From Scatophagus argus (Eukaryota; Chordata; Actinopteri; Scatophagidae): a DNA stretch of 64,000 nucleotides. This document shows, piece by piece, positions 22,867-37,100 of the stretch; position 1 is the first letter of the stretch, and each line of letters opens with the position of its first letter. Made by a program: the position numbers and the translations under genes. The stretch is taken from assembly GCF_020382885.2 (NCBI RefSeq), contig NC_058514.1, forward strand, positions 16,215,749 through 16,279,748, in the 5' to 3' direction. Below the pieces are notes generated by a model. That model ran no database searches. It was not told the origin of the DNA and saw only the letters and a program-made list of their open reading frames with translations.

Positions 22867-25440
22867 ACTTATCCTTTGATTTCCTATTAAAATATCCACG
22901 GGCATTAAAGGAATACTTCTCAATGTAGTTATAGCGATCCAAAGCTGAAGTATAATTCTAATCTTACTGACAGTCAAAGAAAGATCCAGAAGCAGGGGAA
23001 AAGGGTACCTTAACTGCATTTTGTAGGTTTGGTGTTCTGATTATCAGTAATCAAGGACACCAATAACATTCTTTAGAATTGATATACATTTACAGTAGAA
23101 ATTAAAATCTTAGTCTCAAAATGTCGAATAACCAGTGATTTAAAGTACCTTTTTTATTATTATTTTATTTTAGTTCCGTGCTACTACTACACTTCTACAG
23201 GCAAATATTATATATTTTACACCACTGTTTGTTTGATAACTTAAGGTACCCATTACTTTGCACATTCAGATTATTCAGTACTGATAGGAGTTTAGTCAGG
23301 TGTAGGTAGGTGGAGAGAGCTAACAGTATGTGGCTAGTTAGCAAGAGTCCAAGTATAACCGGTTAGCTCAGTGCCACAGTGCTGTGCTTGCCTTGTGTTT
23401 TGTTGGGATGGACTAGTGTGACTAGTGGGACTACTGCTTTGGCTGATGTCCACAAGAGAGAACTCTCATCAGTAACGAGTTGCTGCTGATTATGTTGTCT
23501 AAAGTTACTTAACAAGCTACAATACATATCAATACTAATATGCTCCCACTTTGAAGTATGGGCTCGATTGACTCCTGCTGAGTCAAGAGTGACACCTAAT
23601 GGTAAAATTTGGTATGCTGGTTTTGTCCAGTGTTCCTTTACACAAAGCAGGCTTGAAAATTTACAACGACTGACATAAGAGAGTGCTGACCACAGAGATG
23701 ATCTGCATCAGAGCCAAAGTAGCACATTTTTCAATTAATTAATTTTGTTGCCAATCGCACAAAAGGTTGATAATCCCCCTGCTTATCCCTAATCATTATC
23801 AGTGGATAATTTTAAGGTCTAACCATTTGTCTTGAAATGCTTGTATCATGAAGGGTCACAACTTCATTTGTTAAAGAAATACATTTATAGGTTTAGGTTA
23901 TAAGTTTTGGGCTGATGTTTTCCAGAGAATCATTGTTGTGACAAAAGCATGGCCAAAGTTGACACTATAATATGGTCCTGTCTACATTGCCTTTTTAACA
24001 ATATCATAAGTGGCTTTACTTTTTGCTGTTGCCAAAAAGGTGATTTTCACGAAATGGATACCGTAGTATTGTGTTATCCTTTTAACACTGGTTAAATACC
24101 CTGATGACAACTGCTAACTAGAAAGAGTTGATTAATGTTGGTGCTCTGGGGGAAAACAAATGTGTTTGTCTGTATACTGAATGTCTCATGTAAACATTAT
24201 TTGATGTGTATTCATTTCAGCATATTCATTTTGTTTTTGTATTGTTTAATTTGTTGTCTGGATTAGTAGGGTCACAGAGCTTTCATAAAGATGTAAAAGA
24301 CAGCATCAAATTTACAGACTTGTCAAACGCAAGATGGACATGTTTATAGTCTTACCTTGCCCATCACCTCTAACAGTCATGTTATGCCAAATGTGCCAAA
24401 CTATAAAATAATCCAGGTTGATGTATCTATGATGTGTATATGTATGAGACATACAAACCAGGACAGTATTGGTAGAGATCATGGTGGGAGGTCTTTTCTT
24501 AGAGACAAGTGGAGGAGGCACCAAGTAAGAAGGTTGGGAATCACTGACCTATTGCAAACGCTAACCCCGACCAATGACAGAGGCATGCGACAGGAAACGC
24601 ATAGCAGGGGGGAAAACATTATTCAAAGGGAGAACAGACTTTGACACTAGACAGGCAGTCTAACATACACAATCTTGGGGCACAGGTACACATTAATGAA
24701 ATGCATTTAAGGGATTATTAATATTTTTAGATATTTGTGTTAATTCAGTCAAAATGTCCATGTTATGTTATGGTACTTGAGAGGGTTTTTTAAATTTTTT
24801 TTATAATACTGTATGCTGTCGTTGAGTATGCCGGTTAACCGCATGATGGTCTTATGTTCTTATGACGTTCTCAAATGTGATGTATATATACTTGGTTATG
24901 GATAGAATTTTTCATTTTTCATTGTCTAGCAAGCTGGCCTGCTTGTCTTTTCTTGAGGTCTACATTTGACATTTTGTGTAATTCATATCATCAAATGAAA
25001 TTAAAACACAAATAGTGGATGACATGAGTGTTAAAAATTGATTTGTTGTTTGTTTTTCTAACTTTTGTCTAAGGATCAAATGCATTATGATCATTTTTTG
25101 AAAGAGCTAAAATTTAACACAAAAAGAATACTTGATTTTTTGCTACCTGGTGGATAATGCGGATGTTTCATGATGTCTGTAGAAGAATGAATAAATAAAT
25201 GTTGATTAGATTCTAAACAAATAAATAAATTTTAAGAATGAAAAAGATAATGTGTGATTCCGATTTTGAGAGACTTCATACTTGAAAAAGGCAATTGAAA
25301 TGTAAAGGAGATATCATAGAAGATACCCTACATATCATATGGTATAATTTCTGATATCATAGGGGTTATCATACCGTCATGTTAAGAAGTAGCTTCAGCG
25401 AGTGTAGTAGCCCTTTAATGCTTACGTCTAGCTCTTGTCG
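22867..25440. other. TRIM 3' UTR and intergenic region before COG5
   Basis: ATTAAA at about 22886 and again near 22905 could serve as poly(A) signals for the TRIM transcript. The rest is AT-rich with no recognisable gene, apart from vague repeat wording near 24450-24550. Confidence 0.5.
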
Positions 25441-25449
25441 CTTAGTTTA

Positions 25450-25473
25450 AACGTCACACGCGGAAGTACCAAC
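25450..25473 (+). promoter_or_regulatory. COG5 core promoter motifs
   Basis: AACGTCAC at 25450-25457 contains a CRE half-site (GTCA/TGAC) and GCGGAAGT at 25460-25467 is an ETS/GABP-type site. Both sit immediately before the ATG at 25474. TATA-less promoters of housekeeping genes often use such sites next to the transcription start, which would imply a very short 5' UTR. Confidence 0.4.
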
Positions 25474-25519
25474 ATGGAGGACGGAAGAGAAGCTTCCACG
25501 AATTCAATTCTGAAAGATG
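25474..25519 (+). CDS. cog5: COG5 exon 1 (start codon)
   Basis: ATG GAG GAC starts the frame; 15 codons plus one base precede the donor ATG|GTAAAA. The start is supported by its close fit to the MEGG... segment of the human N-terminal region and by the absence of a better upstream ATG. Confidence 0.85.
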
Positions 25520-25831
25520 GTAAAAACAACTTCATAAACAGCGGTGCTAATGGAATATATATGCAAAACATATTATGAACAGCTTTGCCATTTTTTCACA
25601 GTCGTTCCGCTGCTAATTACTGAAAAAAATCCAACAAAGCACTTTTCCGACCGAAAGGCTACCACATCTCTTCAGATTTTATTATGACGTGTTTGTCTCT
25701 GCTAGTGAAATTCACCGAAAACGTTTTTCAGGCACCGAAGATACATTTTTGTATTTGCACTACTATTGATATCATTGGTCTAACCTGGAAATTACGTTGG
25801 TGACAGATTAAACCAAGAGACCGACTAGGTG

Positions 25832-25966
25832 GACAGAGAGACAGCAAACTGTGCAGGACTTTGCTGCTCTGATGTTGATGTTGAAAGAGGTCTTGCTCAA
25901 ACTTGACTGTCAAAGAAAAGCAGAAAACAACAGAGAAATAGACTAAAGACTTCATTAAAGAGCCGG
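25832..25966 (+). pseudogene. TRIM coiled-coil fragment in COG5 intron 1
   Basis: GACAGAGAGACAGCA at 25832-25846 is identical to 21928-21942 in the TRIM gene. The alignment continues through CTTTGCTGCTCTGATG, GAGGTCTTGCTCA and GAAAACAACAGAGAAA to about 25966, with stops and a small deletion. It corresponds to part of the TRIM coiled coil. It has no splice sites matched to COG5 frame and is a relic. Confidence 0.7.
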
Positions 25967-26080
25967 TTTTGCTTTGGTTTATCTGCAATACACCGCATGT
26001 CAGATATTAGGGAACAGTGTTTTGTTTTAAGCGTGAACAACATACGGAATTGTTTGGGGGATGTGCTGCTGTGTTTCCAG

Positions 26081-26220
26081 AATGCTACACTGATTTCCTG
26101 GCAGAGGACTTTGATGTGAAGACGTACACAGCTCAGGCTATTCACCATGCTGTCATTGCTGAGCAGCTGGCCAAGCTGGCACAGGGCATCAGTCAGCTGG
26201 ACAAGGAGCTGCACAGCCAG
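26081..26220 (+). CDS. cog5: COG5 exon 2
   Basis: 140 nt, entered in phase 1 after TGTTTCCAG and left in phase 0. It encodes [20 protein letters not shown] and the helix [20 protein letters not shown], the most conserved N-terminal part of COG5 and a candidate subunit-contact helix. Confidence 0.95.
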
Positions 26221-27804
26221 GTACTACTAACCCAACAGACCTCAATAGAGCCTCATGAATATTCGTGAGTCAGGGCTTCATATGAAACGATTCACAATCC
26301 ATTAGTCATCTACTGGTAAATAAGTGCACTGCAAATAACATGAACTTGGAAATTCTACATTAAACGCAATGCTAGACTTGGTATAGCATGACACAGATGT
26401 TGGTCAAAGCTTTTCCTGCCCATATAGACGATCTCTGATTTGGATGTGTCATTCTGACCTGGATAATTAGTTGATTAATACGTTTGTGGATCGACAAAAA
26501 TAAATCAGTGGTTAGTTTGTTGATAGATTATTGGTTTTGAATAATTCTTTTAGGAAAGAAAAAACTCTTCATTCAGCTTGAATATTTTCTGTTCTTCATT
26601 AATCTTTTATAATAGTTGACGGAATATTTTTGGGGTTTAAACATCTCTTTCGAATTTTGGTTCATATTTTCGCCTTTTTGACATTTAGTAGACCAAACAG
26701 TTAGAAAATTGGAATTGACTGCTCTCTTTAAATCCACCCATACTGTAACCCACATGTTTAGTATAAACCCAACCAAAGTTTTAGCTCTCTAAAACATTCC
26801 TGGTGCAAAGATGATAGTTTCCAACCAGTGCAGTTATCAGTACTTGCCTTCACCTGTGCACCCATGGGCATGTTGTTCTTAAAATGTGGTTAAGTCAGGT
26901 GCATTGAAGGCTTTTTGCTATCATGACACAACAGAAAGCGACTGTGCCATTGAACAGCAAAAACTTGATATACAGTCAGCGGCACAGTGTTTTTCTTTAA
27001 AGGTCACGGCTACACAGCACACATACTTTGTGCTTTTTACACACTGGTGATGCAGCGATTCGTCGCTGACAGTTAGAGAGGCTGCATTCAGTAATTTTAA
27101 ACATCTAAACACAGTAATGTCACTGCAGCAAATGTTGTGAGACATTTTATTATCTGGGCTGTGTAACCTTTTGGGTTTGCAGAAGATCACAGAACATTAA
27201 TTAACATTAGGTCCTGGCATATACCGTCTGCATTTAAATAATCAGTAAGTAAACCTGCTGTGCCTCAGTGGCACAGCATCTCTCTTAAATGGGAGATACA
27301 CTTGGATCTCTGCAGGTCATGTAATTAATATTTTCCTTATTAATGATGTATTATTTCACCCACCTGCAACCCATCTGCTTTTAAACGCAGTGATCATTTT
27401 TATGAGCCTGCCTGAATGATCCATGGACTGAGATCCTTGCATCACACTGACACAGAGCAGCTGTGGCTTTTAAAGGGAATGGGAGATGATTGGCTTCATT
27501 CAGGTTCTATGAATAATTAAGGGACTAAATACAACGCCTCTGTGCCTTACACCTTAGTTTTTTTCCCGATCAAAACAGTGTACCCTAATGTATCAGTGCC
27601 ATGCGTTGTGTTTTATCCTATGAAATGCAAATAATTTCTTCTTCAGTTACAGCTGGCATAGTCTTAAAGCATGGTTTTTGGAGACTGACTTTTGTTTATT
27701 TATTTTACAGTGAAATTAAGTAGAAACTTTTGACTTGCTGAAGAAACACAATGATAACAATAATAGGTGCCCCATCCATATATATTTATATTTCTTCTTT
27801 CCAG
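26221..27804 (+). other. COG5 intron 2
   Basis: No repeat or gene recognised. AT-rich, with the acceptor CTTCTTTCCAG. Confidence 0.7.
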
Positions 27805-27862
27805 GTTGTGGCCAGACATGAAGATCTACTGTCTCAGGCAACTGGCATAGAATCTCTTGAAG
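27805..27862 (+). CDS. cog5: COG5 exon 3
   Basis: 58 nt, phase 0 in and phase 1 out, encoding VVARHEDLLSQATGIESLE. It matches the human wording almost residue for residue. Confidence 0.95.
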
Positions 27863-28750
27863 GTACAGATCTATGTATTCATTATGCTACCATTATATAA
27901 CTTAGAGAACGAATTTTACAGGAACAGCTTCATGGATGGTTTAGAATGATTTATGTATCTTCCTGTCTGCCTTTGGGTTCAGTTCATTTCAGTGTGCTCA
28001 CCAAATCAATTGCAGACATTAGTAACTTGCCTGCAATAAGTAACCTTTAAGTAAAATAACTCAATTTCCTTAATTCAAGTTATGTTATTTCTGAATAGTG
28101 AGCCTAGTGTATGCAATGACCATTTTGAAAACCTGTTGGTGCACTCAGGCATGCAATAAATCCCACATGTGAGTTTGAACATGAATGCATCTTTCACTTC
28201 TTATCAAGCAGCCAGTGGCTTCAGTGAGTGTACAATGAAAATAAACCTATTAAAATATTACACTATAAAGCATACTTGTGGTGTGGTATTGGTAATGAGC
28301 ACAGATTGATTTGAACAGTCAAACAAATTCTTGTGTGCATTACTGTGTTTTGTAAAATGTTTAATGGAAGTTTCTACCACATTGCCACATTGATCTTTTT
28401 GCCAGCATGCTGTTTTCCTGGGACATGTTGTCCTAGAGGTTTCGGGTTCATAGAGGTTCATTTCATCATTTGAATAATATTCAGAACCCAACTGTCAACT
28501 TTCAAAACTCACCAAAAATGTTGCCACTGGCAGATTGATGCATGTGGCAAGGCTTTTTAAAAATGGCCTGAACAGTAGCCTATTGCCAAACAATGACTAT
28601 TAGATAATGCTGTATAATAATATTTGCAGAATTAGCCATATGACCTGTTTTTCAAACTGTTGCAGTTCTTGGGTTTTACCACAAGAGAGCGCCAACGTTC
28701 CTCAGATGAAGTATGCTAAGTAGTGCAAAAAAAGTTGTTGTTGTTTTCAG
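27863..28750 (+). other. COG5 intron 3
   Basis: No recognisable feature beyond the splice sites. Confidence 0.65.
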
Positions 28751-28805
28751 GGGTCCTTCAGATGATGCAGACAAGGATCAGTGCTCTGCAAGCAGCTGTT
28801 GACAG
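28751..28805 (+). CDS. cog5: COG5 exon 4
   Basis: 55 nt, phase 1 in and phase 2 out, encoding GVLQMMQTRISALQAAVD. It is part of an amphipathic helix that in the family contributes to the coiled-coil N-terminal region. Confidence 0.93.
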
Positions 28806-29071
28806 GTAAATAAGTTTTGTTGTGGCTTTAGTGAGGTTGGATGTATTTATTGTCAACATTAACTTGGATATGTTGACTTCAGTACCTGATGCTAGTAGAC
28901 TAATGCATTAAATCTTTTGTTCCATGATCCTGTTGTCTGCATCTCAGAAACATTTCAAAGACCATATATCTTCAGCAAAAACCTGGACACGTACTCACAC
29001 CTTCAATAGCTTTTTGCTGTTTGTAAGAATTCCTTGTCCCGTTTACAGTTGTTACATGTATGTCTTTGCAG

Positions 29072-29141
29072 GATAAGGACAAAGATAGTTGATCCTTACA
29101 ACAAGATTGTGGCCAGGATCACCCAGCTTGCCAGACTGCAG
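29072..29141 (+). CDS. cog5: COG5 exon 5
   Basis: 70 nt, phase 2 in and phase 0 out, encoding IRTKIVDPYNKIVARITQLA and RLQ. It continues the conserved helix and has clean AG and GT borders. Confidence 0.94.
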
Positions 29142-29543
29142 GTAACCATCTACAACACACTTCATGATGGTATTATATTAACTTTCTTGTGGATAGACAG
29201 TAGATAGACAGTTCTTTGCATGACAGTCTTATCAAAAAGCATGATTTTACATTTGCTTCGAAGCTTTCTAAAACCCACAGAAAAATCGACCCTGTGTAGG
29301 AGAGAGGCTCAGCATTTGCCCACATGCAGGCAAGAGGTTTGTCGTGTGCGAGCTCCAAGCTGCTGTGTGTGCATGAACAAGCAAGCACATGTGCTCATAG
29401 CTCAGCAAGAACACTGGGATTCAGTTCTACTGTTTGTATAGCCAAGGGAATCATGATTAAATATTGATGAAACAGCGGCTGTAAAAAGGTCAGCGTGATT
29501 CTGAGGTCTCTCTCCTGGACTAATGGCTTTGTGTCCCTCAGAT

Positions 29544-29544
29544 T

Positions 29545-29598
<54 letters not shown>
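29544..29598. repeat. (GT)n(GA)n microsatellite
   Basis: About 25 bp of GT repeats run straight into about 30 bp of GA repeats. Confidence 0.95.
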
Positions 29599-29601
<3 letters not shown>

Positions 29602-30719
29602 CTCGGTCTTGTGTCTGGCCTGAGCCTTCAGTACGAGTTGGATTTGACTCAAACAGCAGTCACTGGGGAATCCAAGGCCTCTGTTTCTCATTTCCCCCTC
29701 ATCAACAAAGCAGAGGGCCTCATTCACTAATATGTGCATGGAAATGGTTTTACTTTGCACACAAAATAAGTACTCATGCAGAATTCCCATCAGATTCATG
29801 ACACTTGCGCATCAACTAGTATTGTTCCTATCAACATGTGAATGTTGTGTGTATTGAAGCCCTTTTGATGGGACCAGTGTGATAAGAAAAATATTGTTTA
29901 AGTCATTATAATTAAAACATTTCTCAAATGAGTGACTTTGTTTCCCAAAACACACAAAAGCACCTCTAGCTGGCGATTGCTGAAGTGAAAAGACCCAATC
30001 TGGGCTGTGACCCATGTTAAAGCAGAGTGGGGCTCACCTGGGGTGACATGTGTTGCTGTTGAACCCTCTGGAGGTATTGTAGGCCCATCAGTGAAACACC
30101 ATTTGAATTAGGGTGACCACCTGATGACATCAGTGAAACGAATACCCCTACTGCCATTCAAAACAATCAAAGGAGTACAGATTATTGCACAGTAACAGCA
30201 AGCCCTGTGAGCTCAGCTTAATGGTGACTTTGGAGCTCATTATTTTGACATAGAAACAAATTCAGAGAAGAAAATATTGATGATAGCAGATGCACTTTGA
30301 ATGAGTCCCATTGTTTTCTCTCATTACATTACATTTCCTTATCTGCCTCAGATAATAAACGTGGACACACCGACTCTGGAGATATCTGCACAATAGGACT
30401 GGCCGGTTTCAAATGAATCAGACTCAACGTGCATAGTTTGAGTTTTGATGTAATCCCCACCGTGTATACAAGCTAATTTGAGAGATACTTTGTTATTTGT
30501 CTCTTTTTCCTGTTTTGTCTGAATATTCAGGAGTGTGAGTAGCTCCATGGTTACAATATGAGTTGGCATAGCAACCATAAAGCGTAATATTTTTCCTCTC
30601 CTGGCTTTAAAAAGAAGCATTTACTATAAATAAGACTGTTTGGCTGAAAGTACTATGTGTAATAATAATACAAGTACAATTTGCATCATTTTAGAGAAGG
30701 CTATGACCTCAAATTCTGA

Positions 30720-30803
30720 CAGCTCTAATTTGAAAGTGTCATGAGATAACTTTTGTCGTGAATTGACGCTACGTGAATAAACTGATTTTAATTGAATTGA
30801 AAA
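30720..30803 (+). mobile_element. L2-like LINE 3' tail fragment
   Basis: GTGTCATGAGATAACTTTTG and GTGAATTGACGCTACGTGAATAAACTG match, in opposite orientation, the tails at 19450 and 52620. Only the last about 85 bp of the element is present. Confidence 0.75.
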
Positions 30804-31108
30804 TATTTGATTAGATCAACTATCTATCAAGAAAAATATTACCTTCTCTGAATTGTATGTTGTATATGCAGTGAATGAGAGTATTAAATGTAAGTTGGAT
30901 GAAATATGAATAAAATGAAAAGATGCTTGAGAAATAAGGCAGCTGATATGGAATAGGTTGTAATTTTAAAATCTCCTAAAGGATAACAAAATTGCTTTTC
31001 AGCAGACAAATCCTATGTGAGACAACATCAGCAAATACAAAGGTGAAGCAAGTGGCTGCTGTGCTGCTCCCAGACCAACCTCAAGTTCATTTGATGATTA
31101 TAATGTGA

Positions 31109-31429
<321 letters not shown>

Positions 31430-34170
31430 TAAATTAAATACGGATTACATAAACATATCAAACCACATTTTACCTAAAAATAACTTAAGCATGAGTACGA
31501 AATACACTTACTGGAATAGGTGAGCTGTAAAAATTAGTTTGAGTTGTCCCCAAGTAGCACAAACTGTCAAACACAGTTTTTTTTTTCTTTTTTATAACTT
31601 CCCTTATTATTTCATGCAGACATTGGAAATAACTGAGGTGTTATGAGCCAGACAGTGGCTGGCTGTACTGTCTAGTTTGGATGTTTTGTGGTCTACATGA
31701 TTATTGGAAGTGGGTATCATATAACAGCTTCAGTGATGACAGGGCTGTTGACCTTTAAATCGCAGTGTGGTGCCTGCTGTGTCAGCTGTAGGATGCACGG
31801 CATCCTGCTCGGGAATGGTTCGACAGAATGAACACTGTGAACTTCAGTATGCGTTAATATGTTCAAGAGCTGAACGTAAACATAAAAATGCACTCATATT
31901 TTTTCAGATTTAGGACTATTTTTAGTAAATCTGCCAAACTCATGCATACTTTTATACTGTATCTATTCACCTTGAATATTTAATTCCTTGTTTGTTTATC
32001 TGTGCAGCAGTTGGTCTGAATTTTACAATGAAAGCGTACAAAATTCTGCAACCGGATGAGGTTTTTTTTCACTCCAATTTTGGCTTCTTTGTATCTCTTT
32101 GTTGCCTGTCAGGAATAATTTAAAATGGTCAAAATCAATATTATCTTGTGAACTTGTCTTATACTAGTCTACAGTGAAAATTAAAGGATTTTAAGAGCTT
32201 CTGCTTTGCTTGTAAAGATCTGGAACAGTCTTTCATGTAGTATTAGGTCAAGTCTTACCTTAAATCCCAGTTTACTGAAGTACTCTTTGCTCTTTCCTGG
32301 GGGCTGCTTGCCTCTTAGTTAGTTAGTGATGTGTCATTTTTTTTTCTAGTGGGATTTTGTGATGTGATTTCATACTTTACTTATTAACCCTGTCTTGTTT
32401 AATCAATTTTTGTATTTATTTTTGATTTTTTCATTATTTCCTCTGTCCCCCTTAGAGGACATCTTTCATTGATGACTATTGTTTACTTTTGTTCCCAGTT
32501 TGATATTTTAGGTGATTTAACCTCCTTCCTGTAGAACTCATTTAATTATATCTAAATTTGAACTTAGGAAAAACATTTGAATGTATTTGCCAAGTAAGAT
32601 CTTTGATCATCCGATGATAATTAGAGTTGGTAGTTGCTCTCTGCTTTAGTAGCTTGCATGGTGTCCACCTTTGACCAGGCATGGTATTGCACACTGAATG
32701 TGCAGAACACAGTGGAGAGGCACTTGAGCACAGTGTGCAGACCCACTTACTAACAATTTACTGCAAGGTCAGTGCACTACAGCTCATAAGATCATTTTAA
32801 ACTGACTGTTAGAGGAAATTACCTGCAATGTGCATAACACTGAGTAAGGAATGGCTCACCTCAAAAGCTCTGAGAAGTTTTGAAGGACCACTCAACACAG
32901 TGAAGTTGCCCACGTCTATGTGCAAACGGCTCCAAAAGAAACTCAAAGCACTGAACCTTAAAGTACCGTATCCACTTAATTACAGTTGCATAATGTCACA
33001 TCATGACCTGCAGTCATAGAGCAACATAGTCAGAATTATTTTACTAGTCACCTGTCAAATCTTCAGTGGTGTTTTAGCTCTGGTTTGTTTCCTCACGTTC
33101 CTCACAACCATAGCGACAGTAGGTGTCTGTGGCATACTTTGCTATTCCGCTCTCTTCATTAGCCACTCATGTGCTTCTACTGGCTGGCAGCCAGCCCAGC
33201 ATGAAACACCCTGTGTAAGCTTGTGAGCTGGATGCTGCTGCCCTGGGTTTTTACAAGAGGGGCTTGTCTTGCAGGTCAAGACAGTCAACTGAAAAGAGCT
33301 GCTACTTCTCTTTGTGGTGTGTTGCTCACACTGTAGTTGCAAGAACATATATTCTTCAAACTAGATTTGTCAGTAGACATTACCTATGTTATTTTTTTCT
33401 GATAGTGGCCATTACTTCAACTAGATATAGATATCATATTGATTCAACTATTGGCTCAACTCACGATTATGATACTACTGAATAAAAAGCCCATCCAATA
33501 CAATACATAAATCATAATGTTACATCTCACAATGAAAAACCTGCCATCATAAAACAGGGCAAGATGAGAAGTGAGGATAACAATGCACATCTTAAGTCAC
33601 TCTTTGGAGGTATTCGTGGTGCTACACATGTTTAAGCTTGAGAGAGAACTTGAAACCCTCCACAGTTTTGCACTTCCACACAGCTGCTCAGTCTCTGTCT
33701 TTAAGTTTGCATGATTGTGATAGAAATTGCAGGCTGCCTTATTCCATCAGTGGAAAGGTGAGCACGGATAAATGTTGGACAGAGTTAGAAGATCAGATAA
33801 GCACTTTGTGTGAAGCGTAAACACTCTAGTTTTCTGCACCAGTGTGGAAATACCTCATGTCAAGGAGGTAATGACACCATGAAGCCCACTTCGACCCTTT
33901 TCTCTGTAGCTCTGCATCATAGACTTGGGCTCAGTCCCTTTGTCAGGATTGTTGTGTCTAACTACGACTGGATAGGTTCAGAGGACTGTGTGACCTTCTG
34001 GTGTCAGCAGAGGAAAAGTGATATTGATGCATTGCATGTCACCGCCACCAGTTATCTTTCTGCCATACTACCTTTAGTTATCACAAGCCACTAAGCGTGA
34101 CAGAGGGGGTTCACAAGGACAAGTGTTTTCAGAAACCTGTGCCTGCTAGCCTGTGACCACTTGTCATAAT

Positions 34171-34198
34171 ACACACACACACGCACACACACACACAG
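34171..34198. repeat. (CA)n microsatellite
   Basis: A short CA array with one interruption. Confidence 0.9.
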
Positions 34199-37100
34199 GC
34201 TGACACACATTCCATGGCTGCAAAGAGCTTTTAAATGGGGTCATTGTCCTCAGTGTTCTGCGGCACAGCAACAGACTCTTAAAGGTGTTACAGTGTTGGC
34301 TTTTGCTCTGGTTGTTATCCAGCAATTCCAACAATTTCTCAAGTGGGCTTTGCTACTTCATATTTTGTTATGGTTCATACTGTGGGGTCCTGGAATCACT
34401 TCAGTGAGGTGTAAAGAAGAATAGTCGATTAGTGGCGATTCTTTTTCACGGAGGTTACCTTCATCTTTAATAAAATACACAACGTAGACACTATATTGGT
34501 AAATTTCAAAGAAGTATGGCTATATGGATTGTGTTGTTAATCAGTCAGTAGACTACTTTGGTCCAGACTGAAATATCTCAACAACAGTTGATTTGAATTT
34601 CCTTATACTGTCACCATGAGGCTGGCATTCAGTTGTGAGCAAACTGTCTCAACAACTATTAGATAGATTTACCAAGTCGGGTTCAAATTTTAGTTTGTTC
34701 AGCACTTGGGGTTATGACAGAATACCTGAAACTAATAACTTTATCACCAGCCTCAGCTGTTTAGCAAACGTTAGCATCCTAGCATGTTAAGCTGAGATGG
34801 TGAACATAGTAAACACTGTGTCAACATCATTATATTGGGTTCGTCATACAAGTACAGTGCCCATTCAAAACATGATCTGAACAGAATGGGCCGTTGGCTT
34901 GGCCTCTGGTGTTGGAAGTTATGCGGAAATAGACAGAGATTCTTACTATAGAGTAGGCTATATTGTGATCATGTTAGCATGCTTACAATGTTATGGTCTT
35001 AGTTGAACCAAATTTCCATTAAATACAAATATCAACTGTTGTAAGAAACTCGATACAAATTTTAAAATGAAAAGACATTAACATTATATATACAGTATAT
35101 ACTCAAAATTGTCATGTAAAACCCGTGCATGTGTCAGCTGTAACTGGAAAGACTGTATTTTCTTCCCTCTAAGTGTCTATATCTGGTTGGTTCTGGGCCA
35201 TTAATTACTGAAACATAATACATAATAGTAAAATGAGTTCTACACATTTTGCTGTATTTGTTTATCCTTCTTCAAATCCTGTAAAATATCTCCTTCAAAC
35301 AATATGCAGCACTGAGTCAGGCTGGCCACATAGAGAACATTTTCAGTTGGAAGGTTCCTAGCTGACCAAACTGAGTCATTTTCGTTCACATCGCAGCCAT
35401 TTTAGTGTTGTTGATAGTCAGATGCCCTACATGGAGCGAGAAGGTAGGGATTTTAATGCTGTATGAATTTTGACAAAGTGCAGATCAAACCCATGACCTC
35501 TTGTTATGTTCCAGGCTGTAATTGTGCTATCGTGTTTCAGAAGAACAAGTAAGAAAACTCATAAAACTTAGAAGGCAACCGATAGCCTGATCCTAAGCTA
35601 GTGGGATGAAACAAATATGATTTATGTGGGGAAAGTAAACAAACTACCTCCACCAAGACCAGTAGTCTGCTCTTCCATGACTGTAGTTTTCAAACTTTTT
35701 AATATCAAGGACCTTGACCCAAATGAGTGCCCATTTGATATGACTTTATCCCAGGGTTCTCCTTCTGATAACAATTTTGCTTACATAGAAATTGTATGAA
35801 AGCCATGAACAAAATAGTCATGCATTTTGCCTGGATTGAATTATACTGAAAATAAAACTGTCTTTTTGCTGGGCATTCAGTGGGACTGACATTGCTGTCT
35901 CTCTCTATATGAAAAGAACTGCAGGTGTCAGACAAACACTTTGTCTGAATTCACACAAAATGCAGCGATGTGGCACCTTCTTGCAGGCTTATGTGGAGGT
36001 ATGACCGTGTTTATTTGTGCTTTAAGACATAATCAATGTGACAAAATCAGGAAGTGAAATACTCGAAAGACAATTTCACATGTTTTATATTTTATATTTA
36101 AGTCCATAAAAAGGTTTAGAACCTGTAGTTTATCTATGTTATGTATGTAAGTCTAAGATGTATCGAGCTGATCCCCTGTGGAACATGTGTTTTGCAAATT
36201 ACAATCTTACGGTCTACTTCTGAAACTGGGGAAAAAAAAGTGTCCACACTGGTGACGACTTGTTTGGCTCTCTAGTCCACACTGCATGTAACATATATCA
36301 TTCTTCTCTATTCTTTACCCAATTTATGTGCACTTATTTCATTTTAGCTCAGGCTTTACTGCATTTTGCTTTCATTTAAAGTTGTGCTAGTTTCTCTCCT
36401 CTCCTTTGTGCTCTGTGTCTCATTGAGGATAGGGCTTAGTCCTTCCACACACACACACAGAGCAGAGGGAAAACAGGAAAAAAAGAGAGGGCCATTTGCT
36501 GTATTTAACCTCGGCTGTAACTATAGTGTCCGTTAGCTCAGTTAGATAGCTGTAGAGCTAGTGGTCCTGCGGATGACTGGATTGTGTTTCCACTGCGGCC
36601 TTAGATCACAGGGAAAGTCACAACTGGCAACGGGGCTCAGCCTCAACACAGCTGGATACCGCCGTTGTTTCTTCTCATTTTGTTTCTCTTGACAGTTTAG
36701 TTTTTGAATGTTTTTGGAAATGAAAATTTGGCCTTGATTTACTAATTGCACCTTTAAGATATTTTCTGCTTCGAACAATAGATTGAGTGCACGCATAAGG
36801 GACAGAGGTGACCCCTCTGAGGAAAGTGAAGGCGAAATAAAATTTCACATGGCCTGATGTGTTCTGTCCCTGTATCTAATTCCACTTTGAGAAGCTAAAG
36901 AGAGCAGAGGGATACCTACACATACTGTGCCTTTGGTTGTTTATTACAAAGGGTGACAAACAATCTCAAGGTATTCTGTGACTGTACATAGACATTTGTC
37001 TCATTTTACGCTAACCAGAGAACAACAAACACTGCTGCTTAGATACAGAGTTATGACTGAATTGTCCTTGAGAGCACGCCACGACTCCACAACATTCCAC

